A stretch of 64,000 bases of DNA, from contig NZ_JALPVL010000019.1 in the NCBI RefSeq assembly GCF_023544465.1, positions 1 to 64,000 on the forward strand, in the 5' to 3' direction. Positions 26,015 to 31,830 of this stretch are shown one piece after another. The notes under the pieces were generated by a model. It ran no database searches. It was given only the letters and a program-made list of their open reading frames with translations, and was not told where the DNA came from. The position numbers and the translations under genes are program-made. Each line of letters begins with the position of its first letter. Position 1 is the first letter of the stretch. Source of the stretch: Paractinoplanes maris. GTDB taxonomy: Bacteria > Actinomycetota > Actinomycetes > Mycobacteriales > Micromonosporaceae.

Positions 26015-26698
26015 ATGGACGACCACCTCAGGCGGCTCTGGCGGCACCGTGGGGCGACGCTGCCCACGCCCCGCCGCGGGCCCAGACAGCAACTCGACCT
26101 CGACGAGATCCTCGCGGCCGGGATGGCCATCGCCGACGCCTCCGGACTCGAGGCGGTGTCGACGCGGGCCGTCGCCGCGCGTTTCGGCAAGACCGCGATG
26201 GCCCTCTACCCGTACGTGGGAACCAAGGAGAACCTGCTCGCGCTGATGCAGGACCAGGCCACGACCATGCCCGATTTTGATCTTGCGCAGGGCAGGCTGG
26301 AGGAGGCGCTGCGGGCGTGGGCGACGGCGCTGTTCGAGGTGTATCTCGCGCATCCGTGGCTGACCGAGCGGCCGTGGTCGCAAGCCAGCCAGGGGCCGCA
26401 CGAGCAGGACTGGATGGAGGCGTTGCTGGGGATCTTCGAGCGCTTCGACGTGGCGGCGCGGTTGCGGGCACCGGCGGTGACGATGCTCTATGCGACGACC
26501 CGGGCGACGGCCCAGACGGCAGCGGCCTACGAGCGGCTGACCGAAGAGGATCTCGAGGCGTGGCGCACCCGGGCGGCCGCTGCTCCTTCGCCGGCCGTCC
26601 CGCTGGTCCCGGTCACGACGGATTGGCGGGAAGCTCCCCGCGCGGGACTGCTCGCCGCGGTCGCCCTGCTCGCGACCGGACTCGCGGCCGGTTCGTAG
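26015..26698 (+). CDS. TetR-family transcriptional regulator (TetR_C type)
   Basis: 227 residues. The N-terminal DNA-binding domain follows a short basic lead: LDLDEILAAGMAIADASGLEAVSTRAVAARFGKTAMALYPYVGTKENLLALMQD, with the helix-turn-helix in the middle. The C-terminal ligand-binding part resembles the TetR_C branch, whose members often repress a divergent gene. That neighbour here is the alpha/beta hydrolase, so a small ester, lactone or drug-like ligand is plausible. Confidence 0.85.
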   Translation: MDDHLRRLWRHRGATLPTPRRGPRQQLDLDEILAAGMAIADASGLEAVSTRAVAARFGKTAMALYPYVGTKENLLALMQDQATTMPDFDLAQGRLEEALRAWATALFEVYLAHPWLTERPWSQASQGPHEQDWMEALLGIFERFDVAARLRAPAVTMLYATTRATAQTAAAYERLTEEDLEAWRTRAAAAPSPAVPLVPVTTDWREAPRAGLLAAVALLATGLAAGS

Positions 26699-26703
26699 CG
26701 GCG

Positions 26704-27396
26704 TCAGAGACCGGTGGTGTCGAGATCGAGCAGATCTCGCAGGGCCACCTGGCCGTCCGGGGTGAGCCGCACGGCCCGGCCCGAGCCGATCCGGGTGACC
26801 CAGCTCCGCGCGAGGAAGGTCTCGCACAGGCGTGCGCCGGCCACCCCCGCGAGATGTTGCCGCCGCTCGGTCCAGTCGAGGCAGCCCCGGGCCAGCGGCC
26901 GCCGCCCCGCGCCCAGGTCGCTCCCGGTGGTCGAGGCCAAAAACCGTTTCCCGTACGGCGTGAGAGCGAACCCGCCGTCCACGTCGAGCATCCCGGCGCC
27001 CGCCATCGCCTCGGTGACGGCGACCCCGAGCCGCCCGGCCAGGTGGTCGTAGCAGGTGCGACCCCGGCGCAGGGCGGCACTGGCCGTGGCGGCCCGCAAA
27101 CCGGTGGCCGGCGCCGGGCGCGGGTCGAGGCGGGCGGCCAGGTCCTCGATCAGCTGGGCGGCCGACTCGTCGGCCAGCTGCACATAGCGGTGCCGGCCCT
27201 GCCGTCGCTCGACCAGCAGCCCCCCGGTGACCAGCCGGTGCAGGTGCTCGGTGGCGGTGGAGGGCGCGACCCCGGCGTGCCGCGCCAACTCCCCCGCCGT
27301 CCACGCCCGCCCGTCGAGCAACGCCAGGCACATGGCCGCCCGGGTCTCGTCGGCGAGCAGCCCGGCGAGGGAGGCGAGGTCTCCGGCGGTGGCCAT
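26704..27396 (-). CDS. ArsR-like winged-helix regulator with C-terminal effector domain
   Basis: 230 residues. An N-terminal winged helix (LAGLLADETRAAMCLALLDGRAWTAGELARHAGVAPSTATEHLHRLV, then a wing RRQGRHRYVQLAD) is followed by a ~130-residue domain with FALTPYGKRFLAS and Cys-containing segments (RRGRTCYDHLAGRLGVAV; RGCLDWTERR). Relatives regulate efflux or detoxification genes. The start ATG 27396 is chosen because the winged helix begins right after it. It ends 6 bp from the TetR gene, convergently. Confidence 0.8.
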   Translation of the reverse strand: MATAGDLASLAGLLADETRAAMCLALLDGRAWTAGELARHAGVAPSTATEHLHRLVTGGLLVERRQGRHRYVQLADESAAQLIEDLAARLDPRPAPATGLRAATASAALRRGRTCYDHLAGRLGVAVTEAMAGAGMLDVDGGFALTPYGKRFLASTTGSDLGAGRRPLARGCLDWTERRQHLAGVAGARLCETFLARSWVTRIGSGRAVRLTPDGQVALRDLLDLDTTGL

Positions 27397-27439
27397 GCCC
27401 CTAGTGTGCGGCGACGACGCTTCGGCATGAACCGAACCC

Positions 27440-27480
27440 TGTGGACAACGCCCATGGCTTGCCGGGCGCCCTGTGGACAA
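27440..27480 (+). promoter_or_regulatory. two DnaA-box-like 9-mers
   Basis: TGTGGACAA occurs at 27440-27448 and 27472-27480, 32 bp apart in the same orientation. It is the complement of TTGTCCACA, the actinomycete form of the DnaA box. Both lie between the ArsR-like gene and the DUF6069 gene. Two boxes are too few for an origin; the second is the start of the larger repeated element. Confidence 0.5.
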
Positions 27481-27550
27481 CGCGACGCCGTCAGCCCTCC
27501 GAACGCATAGTGTCAGCCCCCTGCCCCGGGAGGGAGGGGGTTAGGGATGG
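27472..27550 (+). other. repeated intergenic element, copy 1
   Basis: It starts with TGTGGACAAC, then after ~50 bp reads GCCCCGGGAGGGAGGGGG directly followed by TTAGGGATGG. The same blocks with the same spacing occur at 56030-56110. A middle block (CGCATAGTGTCA here, CGCGTAAGGTCA there) contains a -10-like TAGTGT. It lies on the antisense strand of the 3' end of the DUF6069 gene, which encodes that protein's polar tail. The last part includes ATG at 27547, but the frame closes after 8 codons. Function unknown. Confidence 0.55.
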
Positions 27551-27946
27551 ACGGCGGCTCGGCGAAACGTTGATCCATCGGATTGCCAGGACACTGATCG
27601 GTGCCAGGGTCACGTGGCAAAGCGCCAGCGTGATCGTGCTCGCCCGGTCGAGGTCGGCCGGCAGGGTCATGACAAGAATCGTCACGACCGCGAGCACGGG
27701 CGCCACGATCGCGGCGACCCGGCTGACCCAGGAGCCGAGCCGCCCGAGCAGCGCGACCAGGACCAGACCGACCAGCAGGGGCACGGCGCTGAAGCCGGCC
27801 ACGGTGACCGCGTCGACCTCGTTCGTCACGCCGTCGGCGGTGAAGCGGAAGCTGCCACCGGCGGCCCGGCCGACCGCGTAGACGAGCAGGTTGATCACGA
27901 CGGCGGCCACGACGGCCAGCGTGATGATCGCCGGGCGGCTACGCAT
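27491..27946 (-). CDS. DUF6069-like four-helix membrane protein
   Basis: 151 residues with four hydrophobic helices (about 6-26, 50-68, 78-94, 104-122), a layout I associate with the DUF6069 family of actinobacteria. The polar C-terminal tail is encoded by the antisense of the repeated element and may be non-essential. Its start overlaps the AHSA1-domain gene by 8 nt, so the two are translationally coupled and belong to the ArsR operon. Confidence 0.7.
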   Translation of the reverse strand: MRSRPAIITLAVVAAVVINLLVYAVGRAAGGSFRFTADGVTNEVDAVTVAGFSAVPLLVGLVLVALLGRLGSWVSRVAAIVAPVLAVVTILVMTLPADLDRASTITLALCHVTLAPISVLAIRWINVSPSRRPSLTPSLPGQGADTMRSEG

Positions 27947-28394
27947 CGGACTTCTCGCGCTTGAGGAAGGCCTCGATGCGGGCGAGCGCGCCCTGCCAGA
28001 CCTCGCCGGCGAAGAAGTCGCGGATCTCGGGGACGGGGAAGCCGCTCTGCACGACGGTCATCAGCGTGCCGTCGCCCTTCTCCTCGAAGGTGATCTCGAT
28101 GCGCGTGGTCATCTCCAGGCCGTCCGGGCCCGACCCGGTCGACTCGGTGACCAGCCGGTGGGGGCGGTCGATCTCGAGGAAGGTCTGCGTCTCGCGGAAG
28201 AGCGTGTCCTGGTCCGGCCCCCAGACGGCGGTCTGCTTCCCGCCGACCCGCAGGTCCACCTCGATCTCGACGATGCCCGGTTCCTCGTCGAGGATGCTGA
28301 ACCAGATCTTCTGTTTCTCGGCGTCGGTGTACGCGTCGAACACCTCCTCCGGCGTGGCCGGCAGTTCCCGCGTGACCCGCATGTCCAGCGTCAT
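27939..28394 (-). CDS. AHSA1/SRPBCC-domain protein
   Basis: 151 residues filling one START-like helix-grip fold (MRVTRELPATPEEVFDAYTDAEKQKIWF at the start, FEEKGDGTLMTVVQSGFP in the middle, a long C-terminal helix with WQGALARIEAFLK). Such proteins bind hydrophobic ligands or interact with Hsp90-like partners. In bacteria they commonly follow an ArsR-type regulator in one operon, as here. ATG 28394 is favoured by GGGAGAG 8 nt upstream; ATG 28412 has none. Confidence 0.85.
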   Translation of the reverse strand: MTLDMRVTRELPATPEEVFDAYTDAEKQKIWFSILDEEPGIVEIEVDLRVGGKQTAVWGPDQDTLFRETQTFLEIDRPHRLVTESTGSGPDGLEMTTRIEITFEEKGDGTLMTVVQSGFPVPEIRDFFAGEVWQGALARIEAFLKREKSDA

Positions 28395-28462
28395 GTCCGT
28401 GCTCTCCCTCATCTCATGCTTCGCCAGGTACGTCGGCCGGCTCGCAGATCGGCCGCTGATCG

Positions 28463-28807
28463 TCAGTGCTGCTGCTCACCGCCGCCACGGCGCAGCGTGA
28501 AGTAGGCGTCGAGGCCGTCGAGCCGGCGCGCCCAGAGTCGCTGATAGAAGCTGATCCAGGCCATGGCGTCGTCGAGCGGCGCCGGGGCCAGGCGGCACTG
28601 CCGGGTGCGGCCGACCTTTTCGGTGACCACCAGGCCGGCGTCCTCGAGCACTTGAACGTGCTTCTTCATGCCGGTCAGGGTCATGCCGGTCGGCTCGGCG
28701 AGCTCCCCGATCGTCGCCGGACCCTCGCCCAGCCGGACCAGGATGCCCCGCCGCGTCGCGTCGGCGAGCGAGGCGAAGACCCGATCCAATTCCCGTTGCT
28801 GAACCAC
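28463..28807 (-). CDS. ArsR-family transcriptional regulator
   Basis: 114 residues. The winged helix reads LDRVFASLADATRRGILVRLGEGPATIGELAEPTGMTLTGMKKHVQVLEDAGLVVTEKVGRTRQCRLAP. It lacks the CxC/DxxH metal sites of classical ArsR/SmtB, so it belongs to the branch paired with AHSA1-domain genes and probably senses an organic ligand. The start GTG 28807 follows AAGGTG by 7 nt; GTG 28816 is an alternative. Its promoter region carries palindromes that suggest autoregulation. The tRNA-Met gene lies 40 bp upstream on the same strand. Confidence 0.85.
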   Translation of the reverse strand: MVQQRELDRVFASLADATRRGILVRLGEGPATIGELAEPTGMTLTGMKKHVQVLEDAGLVVTEKVGRTRQCRLAPAPLDDAMAWISFYQRLWARRLDGLDAYFTLRRGGGEQQH

Positions 28808-28843
28808 GTGGTTCACCTTATAAAAGTGAACCGGAAAGTTCAA
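28800..28843 (-). promoter_or_regulatory. ArsR promoter with overlapping palindromes
   Basis: TGAACCACGTGGTTCA (28800-28815) is a perfect 16-bp palindrome over the start codon. GGTTCAC and GTGAACC (28810-28816 and 28826-28832) form a second inverted repeat around the putative -10. On the minus strand TTGAAC (28843-28838) and TATAAG (28822-28817) could be -35 and -10 boxes. Repressor binding here would block RNA polymerase, so autoregulation is inferred. Confidence 0.55.
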
Positions 28844-28847
28844 TATG

Positions 28848-28919
28848 TGCCGTCGGGTGGTGTCGAACCACCGGCCTCCGCCTTATGAGGGCGGCGCTCT
28901 TCCGCTGAGCTACGACGAC
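28848..28919 (-). tRNA. tRNA with CAU anticodon, probably tRNA-Met
   Basis: 72 nt fold as a complete cloverleaf on the minus strand: acceptor GTCGTCG/CGACGGC (one T-G pair), D stem GCTC/GAGC with a short 7-nt loop, anticodon stem CCGCC/GGCGG with loop CTCATAA, T arm GGTGG-TTCGACA-CCACC, discriminator A. CCA is not encoded. The anticodon CAT is read as elongator Met; a lysidine-type tRNA-Ile cannot be fully excluded. The D stem and acceptor argue against initiator. Confidence 0.88.
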
Positions 28920-28993
28920 GGGTTTCAGGAAGCGGATCGTCCGCATCCGGCTCTAGGGTGCGATGTCCGTACCCGGGTCGAAGGGAACTTTCG

Positions 28994-29380
28994 ATGCTGT
29001 CGCGAACCAAAGGCATGTGGTGGGGCATGGCCGTCGAGGCGCCGGACCCGGCCGCGCTGGCCCGGTTCTACTCGGACTTGGTCGGCTGGCCCGTGGTCCA
29101 CGAGGAACCGGGCACCACGGTTCTGGCCACCAACCCGGACGGGTCGAACTTCGTCGTGTTCCAGCAGGCGACCGACTATCGGGCGCCCGTGTGGCCGCCG
29201 GCCGAGGGCAGCCAGCGACCGATGATGCACTTCGACTTCCAGATCGGGGACCTCGACGCCGGGGTGGCCGAAGCCGTGGCGCTGGGGGCCGAACTCGCCG
29301 ACCACCAGCCCCAGTCCCACGTCCGCGTCCTGCGCGACCCGGCCGGGCACCCGTTCTGCCTGGTCCGCGACGACGGCTGA
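28994..29380 (+). CDS. VOC-family (glyoxalase-like) protein
   Basis: 128 residues with two beta-alpha-beta-beta-beta half-modules (WWGMAVEAPDPAALARFYSDLVGWPVV and MMHFDFQIGDLDAGVAEAVALGAELA), ending RDPAGHPFCLVRDDG as in glyoxalase/bleomycin-resistance proteins. Metal-ligand positions (His/Glu) are partly present (MHFDF). The start has an AAGGGA ribosome site 6 nt upstream, and TAGGGT at 28954-28959 is a likely -10. Substrate unknown. Confidence 0.85.
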   Translation: MLSRTKGMWWGMAVEAPDPAALARFYSDLVGWPVVHEEPGTTVLATNPDGSNFVVFQQATDYRAPVWPPAEGSQRPMMHFDFQIGDLDAGVAEAVALGAELADHQPQSHVRVLRDPAGHPFCLVRDDG

Positions 29381-29534
29381 CCGCAGAAGACGGCTGACCG
29401 GAGCGGCGGGGCGCGCGTTGGCCGGGTAGCGCAAGTGTTCCCGGCCGGCCAGCCCGGTGGTCGCCTCACCCACCGCAGCCGGCCCGCGCACGCCGCCGCC
29501 CCGATCCGGACCATTCAATTGTCGGAGGCAAAAG

Positions 29535-29607
29535 CACGGGCGGCAGGATTCGAACCCGCACCGAACGGCTTTGGAGGCCGCCGCTCTACCATTTGAGCTA
29601 CGCCCAT
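29535..29607 (-). tRNA. tRNA-Trp (CCA anticodon)
   Basis: 73 nt cloverleaf: acceptor ATGGGCG/CGCCCGT, D arm GCTC-AAATGGTA-GAGC, anticodon loop CTCCAAA (anticodon CCA), T arm GCGGG-TTCGAAT-CCTGC, discriminator G. CCA is not encoded. The common actinobacterial tRNA-Trp acceptor starts AGGGGCG, so this copy differs by a T-G pair at position 2. Confidence 0.92.
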
Positions 29608-29655
29608 TCGCCACAAAAAAGGCCGGAAAGGGCGAGGGGAATTGGTGCTCCCGCG

Positions 29656-29784
29656 TCAGCTGCGACTCGCTCCAGCGGCCGCCTGCCATCGCTCGGAGCA
29701 GCGCATTCGCGGCGAGCACCCGCCGAAGCGCATCTCTGCGGCACTCAACGGAAGGTCGAAAACAATGGCGTCATGCCACAGCAT
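29656..29784 (-). pseudogene. short frame with strong ribosome site; possible remnant of a membrane-protein gene
   Basis: The gap from 29608 to 29940 contains no full gene. On the minus strand a 42-codon frame starts at ATG 29784 behind an AAAGGAG ribosome site. Its first ~17 residues (MLWHDAIVFDLPLSAAE) resemble, from memory, the N-terminus of DUF421 membrane proteins. After that the sequence becomes Arg/Ser-rich and no helix follows, as if the gene body were lost before the tRNA-Trp gene. A true small protein is the alternative. The stretch is less GC-rich than its flanks. Confidence 0.3.
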
Positions 29785-29875
29785 CTCGATCTCCTTTCGC
29801 GGGGCGCTCTCGCGGACTGATCAGAACAATACTGCTTTCCTGACGCCGACAGCAATTGTTTATACGAAGGTGAGT

Positions 29876-29913
29876 GCCGGCGCCACCCACGTCGCGAGAG
29901 GGGTGGCGCCGGC
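29876..29913. terminator. 13-bp perfect hairpin
   Basis: GCCGGCGCCACCC (29876-29888) and GGGTGGCGCCGGC (29901-29913) pair perfectly around 12 nt, followed on the plus strand by TTTGTGA. It lies just past the stop of the minus-strand DUF6745-like gene (29941), so it probably ends that transcript. Confidence 0.7.
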
Positions 29914-29940
29914 TTTGTGAGGTGCCGGCCGGAGCCGGAT

Positions 29941-30705
29941 CTAGGAGCCGCTCACCGACCAGCCGTCGGCGTATTCGATGTGGACCAGCCGGACCTCATC
30001 GTGCCAGGCACCCGGCACGGGTTCGGTGCGCAGGACCACCGGGCGGTCGACGAGCACACAGCGACTTTCGCCGGGCCACCACCACCCGGCCGACCGGGTG
30101 AGCGCCGACCACTCGATGAACTCCCGCTCATGGCCGAGGTGGGGCGTCACCGTCCGCCGGATGGCGTCGACATGGCCGATCCAGTAGCCGTCCTGATGCC
30201 CGTACCAGCCGACCGGAAGCCGGCCGAGGGCCGCCCGCACCGGCAGATAGAGCCCGGCCAGACTGCGGAAGAGCGCATTGCGGACGCCCTGGGTGAGCAC
30301 CTCGTGGAACGGCAACCCGGACTCGAGGGCCTGCTCGGGCGGCAGCACCGGCCAGGGCTTGCCCTTGGGGCGTTTCAGGGGCGGGCGGTCGCCGGGCGGC
30401 TCGGTGTAGTCCGCTTCGAGGGCCGACCGCAGGTGGGAGAGCTCGGCTGCGATGTCGCCGGCCAGCGGGAACCGGCCCGGTGACCGGCGGTCACCCAGCC
30501 ACGATCGCAGGTCGTCGTGGGTGGGCAGACCTTCGAGGTACGGGACGGCGGCACGCGGCGACGGGACCCGGATGAACTCCGGGCGTGGCCGGCCGTGCCG
30601 GGCGTACAGGGAAGTGAGTATCTCTTCGGTGGTGGTGTGGTCGGCCGGCTTGGTGGAGAGGCCCACCTCGAGCCATTCGCGGCGAGTGGACACCGCCCGA
30701 TCCAT
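29941..30705 (-). CDS. DUF6745-like protein
   Basis: 254 residues from ATG 30705, which follows an AGGAA ribosome site. The N-terminal half (REWLEVGLSTKPADHTTTEEILTSLY, then VPSPRAAVPYLEGL) and the C-terminal block (RSAGWWWPGESRCVLVDRPVVLRTE...DGWSV) match my recollection of DUF6745 proteins, which are common in actinobacteria and often contain Leu-rich-like C-terminal repeats. No enzyme motif is evident. An alternative GTG start at 30765 would add 20 residues. Confidence 0.6.
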   Translation of the reverse strand: MDRAVSTRREWLEVGLSTKPADHTTTEEILTSLYARHGRPRPEFIRVPSPRAAVPYLEGLPTHDDLRSWLGDRRSPGRFPLAGDIAAELSHLRSALEADYTEPPGDRPPLKRPKGKPWPVLPPEQALESGLPFHEVLTQGVRNALFRSLAGLYLPVRAALGRLPVGWYGHQDGYWIGHVDAIRRTVTPHLGHEREFIEWSALTRSAGWWWPGESRCVLVDRPVVLRTEPVPGAWHDEVRLVHIEYADGWSVSGS

Positions 30706-30770
30706 GAGTTCCTGACGGAGCGCGGACTGTCGCCGCGCGGGCGCGATCAAAGCGCGAGGGCGCACGCGCC

Positions 30771-30812
30771 CTTCCGGGAGAAGATCATCATGGGATCAGC
30801 TTCTCCCGGAAG
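30771..30812. terminator. 13-bp perfect hairpin after the TAXI gene
   Basis: CTTCCGGGAGAAG (30771-30783) and CTTCTCCCGGAAG (30800-30812) pair perfectly around a 16-nt loop, 18 bp beyond the TAXI stop codon on the minus strand. It is probably the transporter operon terminator. Confidence 0.65.
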
Positions 30813-30830
30813 CGACGAGATGTCCAGCGG

Positions 30831-31829
30831 TTATTTCGGGGCGCCGAGGTCGTCGAGGGCCTTGGCCGAGCCGCGGTGCAGCGGCACCGGGTCGGTGTCG
30901 CGGGCCTGGTCGAGGCTGATCTCCTTGGCCGCGGCGTTGGCCTGTTCGAGCTGCGGCTTGCGGTCGAACAACGTCTTGGTGAGCACGCAGGCCACGTTGG
31001 CGTCCAGGTCGTCCTTCACGAGCAGCAGGTTGGGCACGACGATCGTCGAGGTGTCGCCGGACAGCTTGTAGGCGGCGGCCGGGATGGTCCCCGTCTCGTA
31101 CACCGGGTTGATCTTCTGCATCTCGGGCAGCAGCGGCGTGATGTCGAGGAACTCGACCTGACCGCCCGACGTGGTGAGCAGGTCGGTGATGCCGGGGGTG
31201 GGCAGGCCGCCGGACCAGAAGAGCGCGTCGATCGAGCCCTCCTTCATGCCGTCGACGGTCTTGGTGAGGTCGAGCTTCTGGGCGCTGACGTCCTGGGCCG
31301 GGTCGAGGCCGGCCGCCGTCAGCAGGCGGTTGGCGATGACCTCCGTACCGGATTTGGGGGAACCGGTGGAGACCCGCTTGCCCTTCATGCCGGCCACGTC
31401 CTTGATGCCGGCCGCCTTGCGCACGATCACCTGGGTGTAGTTGGTGTGGATGCGGGCCAGCGCGGCGATCGGCTGCTTGCTGTCGAAGCTGCCGGTCCCG
31501 TTGACCGCGTCGGCCGCGGTGTCGGCCAGCGAGAACGCGACGCCGTAGCTGCCCGCCACGAGCTGCTGGATGTTCTGGACGGAGGCACCCGTCTCGGAGG
31601 CGGTCGCCTTGACGTTGCCGCCGGCCGCGCCGAGCTGTTCGGCGTACGCGTTGCCGAGCGCGAAATACACGCCGGTCGCGTTGCCGGTGGCGATGCCGAT
31701 CCGCGTCTCGTTGGCGACGTCGCACGTCACCTCGCCACCGGCGTCGGTCGAGGCGGCGTCCTGCCGCCCGCCGCAAGCCGACCCGGTGAGGATCAGGGCG
31801 AACCCTACGGCCATGGCCATGCGTTTCAT
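30831..31829 (-). CDS. TAXI-family TRAP transporter solute-binding lipoprotein
   Basis: 332 residues. The signal peptide ends in a lipobox (LTGSAC, Cys19). The mature part reads as TAXI type: IGIATGNATGVYFALGNAYAEQL, VAGSYGVAFSLADTAADAVNG, and STGSPKSGTEVIANRLL. TAXI proteins bind small organic acids for TRAP transport driven by ion gradients. ATG 31829 starts one base after the stop of the permease gene, so the two are translationally coupled. The ligand is unknown. Confidence 0.9.
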   Translation of the reverse strand: MKRMAMAVGFALILTGSACGGRQDAASTDAGGEVTCDVANETRIGIATGNATGVYFALGNAYAEQLGAAGGNVKATASETGASVQNIQQLVAGSYGVAFSLADTAADAVNGTGSFDSKQPIAALARIHTNYTQVIVRKAAGIKDVAGMKGKRVSTGSPKSGTEVIANRLLTAAGLDPAQDVSAQKLDLTKTVDGMKEGSIDALFWSGGLPTPGITDLLTTSGGQVEFLDITPLLPEMQKINPVYETGTIPAAAYKLSGDTSTIVVPNLLLVKDDLDANVACVLTKTLFDRKPQLEQANAAAKEISLDQARDTDPVPLHRGSAKALDDLGAPK

Positions 31830-31830
31830 C

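Noticed and set aside
28925..29719. A minus-strand frame of 264 codons running through tRNA-Trp and the VOC gene
   Set aside because: It crosses a clear tRNA gene and is antisense to the VOC-family protein.
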